The notes under the pieces are model-generated. The model worked only from the letters and a program-made list of their open reading frames with translations. It did no database searches and was not told where the DNA came from. Shown here piece by piece: positions 10,865 through 22,515 of a stretch of DNA of 64,000 nucleotides. Position numbers and translations under genes: made by a program. Position 1 is the first letter of the stretch, and every line of letters starts with the position of its first letter. The stretch comes from Boswellia sacra (Eukaryota > Streptophyta > Magnoliopsida > Sapindales > Burseraceae): positions 124,001 through 188,000 of the forward strand of contig SNVD02006880.1 of NCBI GenBank assembly GCA_013180625.2, in the 5' to 3' direction.

Positions 10865-12590
10865 CTTTAATTAAGCTTAGAACTGCTGTAGCACTGGTAT
10901 TAAGTGTTGGCTGCAACAGAGGACCAACGACCATTGCTGGGTTTATAGCAACTATGTCTAGACCCTTCTCCTTTGCAAATTTCCAGGCAGCCTCCTCAGC
11001 TAGGGTCTTTGAAAATACATACCAAAGCTAAACACACAAAAGGTAACCAATTAATGGACTTATTCTTTGAAAATATATATATATATATTGAAAAAGAAAG
11101 TCAAAATTTACACTGGCAGAATTATTTCCTTATTAGTAAATACTTTGAAAATATATATATATATTGAAAAAGAAAAGAAAGTCTAAAGAACATTTGTTGT
11201 CGGAACAAAGTCAAAATTTACACTGGCAGAATTATTTCCTTATTAGTAAACAAAAAAAGCCACTACAGAGTGAACTCTAGCAAATTGTTAATAGAGTCAA
11301 CATTGGACAGTGCAAATAACATTGAAACTAAAAGAAAAACGTAAGTTATAAGAAATTTAAAATTATTGATCTGTTTAATAACACAATCTGCATCAAAATT
11401 CCAAAGAAAAGTCTCCACAATAGCATGTTTAAAACACTTGGCATAAGAAGATGAAGTCCTTGTAAAGAAACTTCAAAATGAAACATTGAATGAAAAGACC
11501 TAGATATCAAGTTCTAAATTGGGAGGAATTTAGAATCACAGCACCTTCAGAGAATTTAGAAAATTCAATGAGATAACATTAACAACATGAAAAACAGAAG
11601 ATTTTTCCTTGCCATATCGCAAAGCATCCTGATTACAAACAACAAAGGATCCTCACAATTTGCTAAGGATTATAAGCATCTGAATAACACACGGCTCAAT
11701 CTAATCACTCTATAAAACAAGACATTATTATTATTCAAAAAAGGTTCAACTTCCATAAAGGTGTAATCAAATTCTTTGGGCCACAGCCTGAGGTTTACTA
11801 ATCCATGTGGACAGGAGCTTTGCAAAGTTCACATCGCCTAGTCGGTCTTAGACACAACGGTCATAAAAAAAATAAGTAAATAAATTGCTTTTGCAGATTT
11901 TATAGAAAGGGGCAGAGATAGAGATATCATTGACCTTCCCCAGGTTTAGCCTATTTATTGTCAATCACTGATTTGATGAACAAGCAGAAAACTCCACTAA
12001 AGTTCAAGAAGACCTCCCTTAAGTATCATAAGATTATCATAAGCCTCTCCTGCTATGGTCTTTGCTACTTGCTAAACTGGGGATCCACTTGTATAACAGT
12101 AAAACCTCAAGAAAAATTTATAAGAGGTTTCCAAGGGAAAATTTGAAAAACAAAGGATAAGAGTAAGTGAAAAAAATGTTAATACAGCAGACTACTTATT
12201 TCCTTTCATCCAACTGCTCATTCATGAACAAGGAAATTAGTAACCAAGATAAATTAGTTTCCAATGAGTAACACTGGTTAATTGTTTGTATTTGAATCTT
12301 TAATGCAATAATACAAGTTGAAGGTTCAAATAAATTGCAAGATACTTTTCTTTAGGCCACAAGAAACAATAGCATTAATACACACCTTTGACTGCCTGCA
12401 GACCTCTTGATCAGAAACCAAGTCTCATCAACTACTACATCTGGAGTTCTAGGCTTTCCATTGTATGCAACTGCAGCTATTGATGATGTTAAACCACTCG
12501 TTTAACAGAAGGGACTTTTGTACATGAGTTAAGAACATTAAGAGTTCCTTTCACTGCAGGATCAATTAACTCTACTTGAAATGAGCAGAG
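10865..12590 (-). pseudogene. Captured fragment: cinnamoyl-CoA-reductase-like NAD(P) reductase
   Basis: Two exons of the plant CCR/DFR-type extended short-chain reductase family. The upstream exon (about 12583-12386) reads [17 protein letters not shown], then [20 protein letters not shown] after a 1-base loss at 'gtggtttaaca' that shifts the frame. The second exon (11027-10865) reads [17 protein letters not shown] and [19 protein letters not shown] and holds the family's Y-x3-K catalytic pair. A splice donor (12385-12384) and an acceptor (11029-11028) remain, so the piece was copied from genomic DNA. The N-terminal cofactor-binding exon and the C terminus are missing. It is non-functional as protein. 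Confidence 0.85.
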
Positions 12591-12985
12591 GAACTTTCAA
12601 GTAAGGCAACAAAGGGGCATAGGATAGTTCCTATGTGTATATGAATGCTAAACAAGGATGTCCATCAACATAATTCTAAGAACAATATTTTTGACTCCTA
12701 TTGGCTTTAAAACTAAAAATTCTTAATTTATAGTCAAATGAACAAGTGATGCTAGCAAAAATAATTCACAAGAAAGCAAATAAAAGCATAGATTGTAAAA
12801 GTATTTAACTTTCTAGGAAAAAAGTTTCGAAGCCAAACTAACGTTCTGTATATATTCAAACTATTTTCAGGAAAAACATGTATTAAATAAAATTATCCAA
12901 ACAGATAAACTATACAGCAGTGAGTGATAATGAGCAACATGGTGAAGCAATAAATTTTACTCCAAATTATAAATAAATAACTTAC

Positions 12986-14460
12986 CAGGTTTAGCAGCCA
13001 TATCAAGAAAAGCCTGGAGCTTCAGTGCCCGTCTGTAGTACATCATTCCTCTAACTGCAACATAAATTATCATTTGTAGCAGAGAAATTCCAAGAGAGAA
13101 TTCATATGAGAAAACAATGCATCAATTACCTGTTCTGCACAGTGCTTGTCCTCTTAAGGAGACCCAGTGGCGAAGCTGCGAAATGTTTTCATCATTTTCC
13201 CAAACCTCACTCTCTTTACAATTGAGTCGTTCCATGAAATTATTCCACTCATCTGGAAAAACTCAATTACACCAATTTTATTGAAGCCACTGAAAGAAGT
13301 TACTATTATTGCCTTATTGGATAGAACTCTAATAAAATTTATAGTCTTACAAACATGGGAAGATCTTTTGCAAGTAGTATATAATGGATACACCGTCTTC
13401 ATTCTCCATCTCAAGATCAGCTTTAGAATAGACCGTCTCCTCACTGTAATATGGAGTCAAGACACTGTCCATGGGAAACAAAAAAAATGCTCTGATTATG
13501 AAAAGCCAATATAATTTGAACAGCCTGATACCTTTGAAAGCCGTTAGGAAAAAGTTCATCAAGCAAAGTAAAAACTGATCCTTATGTCTTAAATCATTGC
13601 TATTATAAGACATTGTTTGCGCATTGATTGTATGCCTATTTTACTTGCATAGAACGATATTTCCAACAATCATTTTCTTTAAAACAAGAATCAATTTTAA
13701 AGAAATTTACGTCTATTTTTTGATTGTATGAATGAATAAAGGATCACACCTGAATGAAAGCATCTTACAAACTCGGGGAGAACGTGGCATATTCATAAAC
13801 AAAGTGTTTGAGAAGAATGAAATCCTTCTACGAGCTTCAAGGTTTGTTGGAACTTCAATAGCTGATTCTTTTACTGTTAAAAGGAGATGAAGGCGCCTTA
13901 TCTGTAGTCAATAAGCAGAGAACTGTATCAATTATTGCAGGGAGTGAAAGGTTTAAGATGTTTTTATTCAACCATAATTGTTACGTACATTCAATGTTGT
14001 ATATGTATGTACCTGCTCTTCCCACTGTGATGTAACTACAGGAGGGTATAATATAGTAGGTTTTGCATCAGTACCAGCAAAAAGTTGCCTTCCAGACTCC
14101 TTATTACTATTTCCAAGTTCATAGACGACCTTAGTGTTCTACCACTAACAGTTGATGCATTATACTCTTAAGTAGAGCACAACATAGTTCACCAACCAGT
14201 TCTCATTCACCATCATATCACGGGTAACAACTTCTAACATATCTTGCAGCAACAATACCACTGTATCTTTCTTGGAAGGAGGTGCCTCTTTCTATAATGT
14301 GAAACAAAGAGGTAAGATGCCTATTGGCAGATGCTAGTACATAATGTAATGCAAACAGCATCTATTACTACTAGTACTTCTCTTGTATGACTTACCAAGA
14401 TCCCCACAAGCTCTACAACTTTCTTCAACAGGGTGGGCAAAGAACCCATTCTGAAATTTG
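12986..14460 (-). pseudogene. Captured fragment: callose synthase (GSL) C-terminal-half exons
   Basis: At least seven short exons in order on the minus strand match plant 1,3-beta-glucan synthase. They are SLPTLLKKVVELV (about 14450), LLQDMLEVVTRDMMVNE (about 14250), a variable exon at 14130-13990, RRLHLLLTVKESA plus VPTNLEARRRISFFSN (about 13920-13780), VLTPYYSEETVYSK plus NEDGVSIIYYLQK (about 13490-13360), EWNNFMERL (13252-13131) and RGMMYYRRALKLQAFLDMA (13054-12986). Intron borders GT/AG are mostly kept. The donor after the LQKIFP exon appears lost. The membrane segments that the intact enzyme needs for callose synthesis are absent. Confidence 0.9.
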
Positions 14461-15029
14461 AAAGGAACATATTCTTTAAAATGTTATTCTCAATTTCTTT
14501 AATGATGATGCCGATTATCCTGTTACAGAAATTGAATCCATAATTCTCAATGTATCTTGAATCTCAAAATGTGATAAATTCGTCATTCATCTCAATTAAC
14601 ATAAGGTGATTAGAGTAACGACCAAAAATAGGAAAAGAGGTGGTCCTCATCAATCAATATTGTTTAATGTAATTTGAACCTCCAATAATATAGCACAAAT
14701 ATAACAAATAATCCTCGGTTCAGACAAACTGAGAAGAAAAGGACAAAAATTGTGATGTAAGAAGTAAAAACAAAGAAATATTTCAAAACAAGTGCCAAAT
14801 AAACCACTCAATAAAACAAAGTAGCGTTCTTGTCTAGCATAACTCTGTGAAGGGTTGACCTACAAGAGAGGACACACGTTAAGATAACAAAACTCGCCCT
14901 TGCAAAATAAACCACTCAATATTAGCATTAGTTTAATAAAAACATATTCATTTGAGCCTAGAACATGCATATTACTCAATGGAGAAAATGAAAAGTTGGT
15001 TCAGTTACAGAGTGATAAATTACCGAAAT
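14461..15029. other. CACTA-1 interior between callose synthase and dioxygenase pieces
   Basis: Intron-like AT-rich sequence with no coding similarity recognised. The junction between the two captured sources lies here or in the flanking introns. Confidence 0.5.
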
Positions 15030-16532
15030 AAACAATTAGTCCATCTCTCATCATGTCTCCGATATTTGCAATGAATGCCTTGTAGTAAACTAAAGTTCTG
15101 AATCCAGAATTTCAAAGCAACTTACCATCCAACATTGTAACATAAATTTATATTGTCACAAATCAAGGAGAATGAGAGACAATTATGAACATCACAGTAC
15201 CAGAACAGCAAGCCCTAGATACTCAGAATAATAAGAAGATACCATAAGCAAATTTATCCTAGTATAGTCTAGAGATGGTACATACTTGATTGAGCTATCA
15301 TAACCAGTTTAACAAACTTAGTCTAAATGGACAAAGATTTCATAATGCAGATTTTTATTTAAAATAACTAATATGACAACTCTTTTCCACAAGATAAATT
15401 CCTTTTACATTAAAAGAAAGCCATCATAGTCTTACCCCTTAATATTTGGCACATCCTCCCATATTCGTGGTTGATTGAATTTGTCCCTGCAAACCTGTTT
15501 GCAGTGATAACTTAGATGGGAAAAACCATTAGCAACTGAAGTTATGATGCTTTAATTGACTTTATTTAAGACAAGCATGCCTGAAGTCCTGGAACACCAT
15601 CAGTTGCTAGAAGAGTAATCATCCCATAATCTGAATGAGCAGAAGCACTGTATATTTCTTCAGCAGAAGAATCTAGTTCTGAAATTAGAAATAAGGTGCA
15701 CCTTATGAACCACGGGTAAGGAACTCGATCAATACATAGCTCTCTAAAATGGGAAACTTATCAGCAATATATAAATTAAAAGGAACTCCATGATAACAGT
15801 TTGAAAGCATTTTTGGTCCAGGGACGAAAAGAAAATTTAAATCTGTTTCAGAAAAGAACCTAAAGATATCACCTTCTTTGCTGGAAGGCTGCGTGCTAAA
15901 AATAAAGATATGAGCGGACAATTGTTCTTGGATGATGCAGGTTAAAATGTAGACAACTTCTTGATTCTATTGCTGCAACAGAACTTAATAAAATTCACTA
16001 ATTCTCATGTAACTATTTTGTGGACGAGTTTTTTTTTTTTTTTGTTATCTTTGAAACAAAATATTGCTTAAAGTGGATGTGGGGGTAAAATTCTGATTTC
16101 CAGTATTTCTAACAGACAATGTGCACATATTATTTAAGGATTGACAGTCTACTATAAAATATTTAAATGCCATTCAGATGTACAAGAATGACACTTTCGA
16201 CAAAAAAACTGGCATTTGTATGACTAGGAACTCCCAAAAATAAAAAGGAAATGAACAGAATATTTGTAAGATTCACAACCGCAAATGACATATATTACAG
16301 GTGACCACATGTAAAGAGCATCTTCTAACTTTCGTTACTAGGTAAATTCTTTTTCCAGCCCAGCACAATATAAAAAAAAAATATCCAAGAGCCAGTTTGC
16401 ACCTCTATACCTGGATAATGTAACAGTCAAAGAAATGCCATAGGTGCATCCAAGGCCCCCACTTTCTCAAAGTAATCTTCATCCAAGTTCAAAGCCAAAG
16501 CAATTAAATGGATTAATCTCTTTCCCGCAGAC
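15030..16532 (-). pseudogene. Captured fragment: 2-oxoglutarate/Fe(II) dioxygenase
   Basis: Exon 16532-16411 reads GKRLIHLIALALNLDEDYFE and GALDAPMAFL, then TGA where Arg is expected, then LLHYPG before a donor. Exon about 15670-15580 reads YSASAHSDYGMITLLATDG. Its H-x-D (HSD) supplies two of the three iron ligands of this family. Exon about 15490-15446 reads RIWEDVPNIKG-like sequence, and near 15060 AFIANIGDMM follows. It resembles plant 2OG oxygenases of the At3g50210 type. The N-terminal domain and the C terminus with the distal His and Arg are absent. The TGA fits CGA-to-TGA decay. Confidence 0.85.
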
Positions 16533-16849
16533 CTGTAACAAAAGACATAGCCACATTTTTTAAGTTGTACAGACCAGCTAATTTTTTTAACTTTTGTTTA
16601 CCATGTGGCTACTAGTCCCAGCAACCCCTCCCCCTTTTTGGCTTTTGATTGAGCTTCTTTTGGCAGAGAAAAAAGGGTGACTAGTAGCCTCTGGCTCTCC
16701 AAAATCTTAAATGGTAAAATGAACATCAAAATAACACACAATAATGTCACAGAACACACAATCCACTAATAACTAATCGTCAGCCTAGAATGTGTGTGGG
16801 CTGCCAACTAAGGGGTCCTTCAAATGATTATGCTTAACCATAAGGAAAA

Positions 16850-19340
16850 AGTCATAAACACCAATAAATTATCCAGGAAACCTTGGCAAAATTTTCTGCA
16901 ATCTCTTCTATATTCATTTCTGGCCACTGAAGAATCAAGCTGACAAGGTCAGCCATTTGCGCATAAAGCAACAGTTGCTTCTCATCAATCTCTGATATGT
17001 CTTCCCTAAGAGAATTGTTAAAGATTACAATCAAAATATAAGTTCACAGTAACTGAAAAAAGAAGTACAGCAAATGAAATGAACCAAAAACAATAATTTC
17101 AAATAGGATACGAGCAACCAAAGCCTCCACCAGATTGTAATTGTCTATAGCTGTAGGAGGAATGACCTGGCAATAAAAAGCAAGCTAATAACCAAAGCTG
17201 CATCGTATTTGGTTTTTACTTACGATGAAAAATGAAGAGCTGTGACAATTTTCAAGATCCATTAAAAGAGTTGATTATTCTACGCCAAACTTCACCTAGT
17301 AAATGACTGATGAACACTTAAATATGCATGTTTAATAAGAGTTTAGTTCATCATATTGCATTAATAGTGTCATTAAATTCCTCAACTTAAGCATATTTGT
17401 AGCATTTGCATCTTTGGAATTAATTCCTCTTAATTTTGGTTTTGTTACAGGTTCGGTAAAATGGGCATAACTCTCTATTTATAGATCAGAATGGTGCAAT
17501 TCTTAATGTTTTGGAAAGCTGATTCAATTGTCTATAAGATTACATTTCACAAGCATCATCAAATTCGGGCTCTTAGTGGACCAAAATTAGGCTTGAAGTG
17601 AACCCATCTACAGTCTCGGCCCAGTCTGACCAGGCCTCAGTATTTGACCGTATCTCTCAAAATACGTATCCAAATTGTGCAAATCAATATGTTCTAGAAA
17701 GCTGAGAGAAATATCTACAACTTTCATGAAGACATGTGATTAAAATTCACAACATTTTGATGTCAAAATTGATGGTCAAAGTCGGTGCCTAATGATCCCA
17801 ATTGTCAAAGATATTTACAACTAATATTTGACAATTATGCCCTTGTAATTTGACAAGTTTGCCCCTGGATGTATCTATAAATAGAGGTGCCTTGTGACCC
17901 ATTAGGGCATCTTGGCCTTGGCTGGAACATTTTGGCTTTGGCTAGGATCTTGTATTGTGTTTTGTGTGTTTATGTTATTAATGAATTTCCTTTTTCTTAC
18001 ATTTTATTTTCTTTCTATTATAATGTTCTTTTAATTTCTCTTTTGCTAAGGTGAAAGGGTGAAACCCTTAATATGAGAATAAGGATTATCTAACCCTTAA
18101 TATGTGCTTAATAATCTTAATCTTATAATGTTTATTCAATATGATTTATATTTAATTTCTTAATCAATCTTGACACCACTCGTAAAGTGGAGGTCTTGAT
18201 CCATTGTCGACAATCCTTGGCACATCAAATGCTTGGATCCTTTCTATGGTTCTTCCTTACCGACACGAATCTAGTTAGGAACCTTGATTTGTTGTAGACA
18301 TATGGTGATTGGCACATTGGATTCTTGAACCCATTTACATAAAGTGGTATAAATATTGATAACGAAGCAAATATAATTCATATAACTAGAATGGGCTAAT
18401 TATCCTTATTTGAAATATCAAGGGCGGATCCCCTAACCTTAGCTTTCATTATTATTGTGTTAATTCCTCTTGTATTTTAATTATTCTATTGTTTATGAAC
18501 TTTTTATTTTATTTACTATGGTAGGTTATACCACCTATTTTCATGGATGGTTTTACCTCCTCTTGCTTTTTGTTTTATATTTGAATGGTCGGTAATACCA
18601 CCTACCATCTTACGTACTTGTTGATATTATCATGTCACCTGTTTGAATCATCCATATCACATTTGTTTAGCTTATAATTTGTAACGCTTAAATTCCCTTC
18701 CTCGTGGATCGACTCCCGTCTTACCGGGTTTTATTACTTCGACACTCCTATACTTGGGAGACAATCCTTTTTCGGATGTGTCAATGACAATTTTCAATTT
18801 CCTCCCTTTTACCTTCTCATTTTGCAATTTCCTCCTTAGGTAGAGTCTCACCACGTATAGAAGACGTAACAGATTTTCACCTTTCCTTGTCGAGCCTATA
18901 GAGAGCTTGACATTCAAGGCAATGCAACTTCCAATCCAATTTCTGAAAATTATTACAGCAAGGTTGAATTGAAGTTAACTGAAAGAGAATTTGAGAGGAG
19001 ATGACAATGTGTGATTGGCCATTACTGTTATTTACATTACATACCTGGCAACTGCTGCCGCAATACCAAGCAACCTGACAAGCTGAGCACTTCGTGAGAT
19101 TACTCGATGCGAAACATCCATCACATCTTGACTCGGTGGACGAGTTGTTTGGCACGCAAACATAAGGCACTTGGCTTATAATCACTTCTCCTGAAATGCA
19201 GAGAAGCCTTCACAAATCAATTTCAAAAAACGACATAGTTTATTCATTTCTAAAACGAAAGGAATACGAGAGAGGGAAACCTGGATAGAAATCTCTGGTG
19301 GTAATAGTTGTATTAAAGGGATTTCCATCTTGTATTATCT
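16850..19340 (-). pseudogene. Captured fragment: ASHR1-type SET/MYND histone methyltransferase
   Basis: Exons on the minus strand in order: TTRDFYPG (about 19290-19268); VIISQVPYVCVPNN plus the MYND finger RCDGC..KCSACQ..WYCGSSC (19188-19045); WKLHCLECQALYRLDKER continuing in a shifted frame to VRLYLRRKLQNEKV (about 18946-18815); VIPPTAIDNYNLVEALV (about 17165-17090); EIDEKQLLLYAQMADLV plus IEEIAENFAK (about 17005-16865). These match the first half of plant ASHR1. The SET catalytic core beyond EIAENF is missing. A 1-base frameshift disrupts the third exon, and a solo LTR sits in the following intron. Confidence 0.88.
17308..18783. mobile_element. Solo LTR (1476 bp) nested in the ASHR1 fragment
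   Basis: It begins TGATGAACAC and ends GGATGTGTCA, with identical 5-bp duplications ATGAC at 17303-17307 and 18784-18788. The interior is non-coding. A TATA-like tctataaatag near 17875 lies before a T-rich stretch, and a cgtggatcgactcccg-type motif lies near the end, as in several plant LTRs. No internal region or second LTR is present, so unequal recombination removed the rest. Confidence 0.85.
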
Positions 19341-20188
19341 GGCAAGTTTTCAGTAGCAGTATGTCAGTAGGACAAACTCAATTCTTGTATTATCTGGCAA
19401 GTTTTCAAATCAAAGGTTAAAGAAATAGTTCTTATTTAAAGCAAAGACAAGGAAATAAAAAAAAGGGTATAAAGATGCATCTCATGTGGATATATATGAA
19501 TGCATTATTGGAATCGAATGCACCGAATCTGTTTATATTCTACATCTCTCAAGTCTCACAAGTTTGCTTTTTTATTAAATAAAACCGAAAGTGCACCCGA
19601 AGTGGGAATCATATGACCTCTGTGAATAATAAAATGACCAAGAGATGCAAACATGCATTAAATTAGAGACACAATTTATAAAGGAAATCGGAAAGGGATA
19701 TCACGAGATACTTAGCCAGACTGTCTCCTAATCGATCCTTACGCTTCTTGTCTCGAGCATACTAGAGGTCTCCCAGCTCAGGAATGGTCACAGACATATG
19801 AAGCATTATGTCCACCGACTGTCCTCTTGCATTCCATCATTGCCTGGCCTGTTCAATTAATGGTAAACCACATCTTTTTAAAATCTCACCTAGATTCTCT
19901 TCGGCTTGAACTTTCATTATAGAAAATATCAGCCACAAACAGACAAAGGTTACGATACATCAGATGGCCCACCAAGTAGTCTATACGGGCCCATCTATGG
20001 CTCGCGTTCTCCTATCACATGCAGCTGGATAATGCTTTGCGTGTTGTGTCTTTTGACCGATATCACATATCAACCTTATACAAGAAACAAAGGCTACTCA
20101 ATGATTTTTGTTTGCATGCAGTTGAATAACTTTAGAAACAAAACTGTGATTCATTTCATTTTTTATGGTGATGTTGACTTTGGGTGCA
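19341..20188. other. CACTA-1 interior between ASHR1 and transporter pieces
   Basis: No gene recognised. A duplicated ttgtattatctggcaagttt occurs at about 19331 and 19386. Some plus-strand reading frames at 19906-20188 have no recognised similarity and probably include intron sequence before the transporter exon. Confidence 0.45.
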
Positions 20189-20930
20189 GTTTCTTGGACA
20201 AGGCGGCAATGAAGGACCCAGATGTGGCTAGTAACACTACTCTAGAGAACAAGTGGCAGTTATCTACCTTGACAGATGTTGAAGAAGTAAAATTGGTGCT
20301 CTGAATGTTGCCAATTTGGGCTACCACTATCTTGTTTTGGACTGTCTATGCCCAGATGACCACATTTTCAGTGTCACAGGCAACTACCATGGACCGTCAC
20401 ATAGGAAATTTTGAAATCCCTGCAGCATCATTGACAGCCTTCTTCGTGGGCAGCATTCTCTTGACTGTCCCAATTTATGATCAAATTATTGTTCCAATTA
20501 CAAGAAAAGTGCTTAAGAACCCACAAGGACTCACCCCATTACAACGTATTACGGTTGGTCTAGTGCTCTCAATTTTGGCAATGCTGACAGCAGCACTATG
20601 TGAACTGAAGAGATTGAGAGTAGCAAGATCACACGGATTAACAGATGATCCTTTGGCTAAGATCCCAATAAGCGTCTTCTTTTTGGTGCCTCAATTTTTG
20701 TTGGTGGGGTCCGGGGAGGCCTTTACATATATAGGACAACTTGACTTTTTCTTAAGAGAGTGTCCAAAAGGAATGAAGACAATGAGCACAGGCTTGTTTT
20801 TTAGCACACTTTCACTAGGATTTTTCTTCAGCTCTTTATTGGTTTCCATAGTGCACAAGGTGAAGCGGAACCAGAAGCCTTGGCTAGCCGACAATCTCAA
20901 TCGAAGGAAGCTATATGATTTCTACTATAA
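20189..20930 (+). pseudogene. Captured fragment: NRT1/PTR family (NPF) transporter, last-exon part
   Basis: After a gggtgcag acceptor the exon reads FLDKAAMKDP, then VEEVKLVL, TGA where Arg is expected, then MLPIWATTILFWTVYAQ, ATTMDRHIGNFEIPAASL and IPISVFFLVPQFLLVGSGEA. This is the conserved second half of plant nitrate/peptide proton symporters, with several hydrophobic membrane segments. Similarity is lost after about 20925 (KLYDFYY), before the last helices. The N-terminal half is absent. It is the only captured piece on the plus strand. The TGA fits CGA decay. Confidence 0.9.
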
Positions 20931-20999
20931 CAGCCGTTCCATTCCGAGGTGTGAACTGAGCATTATACAACAACTCAACAGCTGGTACTAGAAAAGCAG

Positions 21000-21860
21000 G
21001 GTTTTCCCTGCACCAGTTCTCGCAGCTCCAAGGACATCTTTGTCAACCGGAAGTGGTGGAATTGCTCTAGCTTGGATCTGCATTTGTAATGACATACGAA
21101 CCGTAAGAAATAAGACATAAATCTCCGCATTAAAAAATTTGCATTACAAAGGGGTCAAAAAGATCATCATGAAACTACTATGGATATTATACATTCTTGT
21201 TCTACAAAAAGTAAAGAGAGAGAGTCAAAAATTTTTTCGAATAATGTCATGCAGTTTATGCACCAGCCAATGAAATATTAAAGCAGAAACTTCATTCAAC
21301 AGTCGGTTAAATCTGCAAGTTTACTAACTATTAACTATAAACATCGTGTTGTGATTTAGGAAGCAATAGCAATCAATCCATTTCAACTATAAAGAATCAA
21401 ACCTGAGTCATATACTGGAAACCCATTTCCTGAATAGCTCTAAAAGTGTGTTAAGACAATCATAGAGAGTCAAACGACTTCGTAGTCATTATCCCACTCC
21501 CACTCTTCACTTTCACTTTCATCTCTTCTTTGCGACTCTCTTTCTCCACTTCTGTCTCTCCCACATCTTCAATCGGTTCTGCATCCTCTTTTTCAACCAC
21601 ATCATCCATCATCTTTGGTTGCTTCTCAGTCATTTTACGATTTCGCTTTCGCTTACTCTTATTTTTCAACTCTTCTTCAGGCATTATAGCTGTTCCTAAA
21701 GTGGTGGCTGCCTGTACCCTGTGTTCCTCCATCTGGCCGTCTGCGTCTTCAAGAAGCACCTATATAAGCAACAAAGAAAAGTATAAAACTTTCCAGAAAC
21801 TTACAGGTGACTTTTGTCGATGGAGGCAGCGGCTACTATACTCGAGACGAATTTGGGGAT
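21000..21860 (-). pseudogene. Captured fragment: DEAD-box RNA helicase, 5' part
   Basis: On the minus strand, a possible leader with an AAACCCTAAATCCC stretch (about 21860) is followed by an acidic/basic N-terminal region (21759-21460). Then come SFDSL, two in-frame stops within six codons, and AIQEMGFQYMTQ. After a donor at about 21393 and an intron, the next exon (about 21082-21000) reads [20 protein letters not shown] and motif I RTGAGKT. The Q motif plus Walker A fits Has1/RH27/RH51-type nucleolar helicases. The core beyond motif I is missing. Its end lies within about 70 bases of the end of the opposite-strand transporter piece. Confidence 0.88.
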
Positions 21861-22515
21861 TTAGGGTTTATGAAACCATTCAATTTATTTGGCGGCGACT
21901 CAAAGGGTAATACAGCAATATAGCATAATTTTGAAAACTTAGTTTTAATAATAACAAAAAATTAATTCCCAAAACTAAAGCATCAACCATCATACTTCCA
22001 GCCACAGCCCCAGCATTATACCACACTATCACAGCCTTACCTGTACCACCATCGCATCCAAGAAAAACACCTACAACAGTCACCACTACCACATAAAACC
22101 CAGCAAACTGAAATCACTGATGTCGCACTGTTTGCCGCTTCAACAAAATCAAACCCTCAAATATACAGATGCTTCGTTAGAAAAACAAAGTACAATGCTA
22201 AAAGGATTCAATCACTTAATAGAGGAAGGGAGGGAGGGGACAAGTGATTTTTAGCATAATGGAACACGCAGAGAGGGAGAGGGCAGAAGAGATGAAGAGA
22301 GAGCGGCTAGGTTAAGAGGGAAATGCCGAAAATCAGGAGGGAAGATAGTATTTATATAAAATGGCAATTTTGTAATTTTGTTAAATTATGGTAGCGTCAA
22401 ATAAGTGGAAGGGCAGGTTGACTTTATAAAATTGTGTTATATTTGATTGAGTTTTAAGGAAACCCTCAAATATACAAAATCAATGCGTCAAATATGTAAA
22501 AAATTTCTTGTAGTG
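21861..22515. other. CACTA-1 right terminal region
   Basis: No gene was recognised. A purine-rich gagagaggga stretch lies near 22230-22320. Sparse CGTCAAAT and CCTCAAATAT motifs lead to the terminal inverted repeat ending at 22515. Confidence 0.6.

Larger units (their letters stand above)
8889..22515. mobile_element. CACTA-1: 13.6-kb CACTA (EnSpm-type) element carrying six gene fragments
   Basis: The left end starts CACTACAAGGAAAA at 8889. The right end, read on the minus strand from 22515, starts CACTACAAGAAA. The 3-bp flanks are ATA on both sides (8886-8888, 22516-22518), as expected for CACTA insertions. Both subterminal parts carry TTTGACG/CGTCAAA motifs, dense on the left and sparse on the right. 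No transposase was recognised. The interior holds exon and intron pieces of a cinnamoyl-CoA-reductase-like gene, callose synthase, a 2OG dioxygenase, ASHR1 (all minus), an NRT1/PTR transporter (plus) and a DEAD-box helicase (minus). A solo LTR is nested inside. It is a non-autonomous, gene-capturing element that needs transposase supplied in trans. Confidence 0.92.

Noticed and set aside
13167..13514. 115-codon plus-strand frame
   Set aside because: It is opposite to clear callose synthase exons on the minus strand.
16852..17034. Small independent protein-coding gene
   Set aside because: The peptide matches an internal exon of ASHR1 and has splice borders; it is part of the captured fragment.
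8889..22515. A functional biosynthetic or signalling gene cluster
   Set aside because: The six genes are unrelated, partial and mostly broken, and all lie between transposon ends. Co-location comes from capture, not from a shared pathway.
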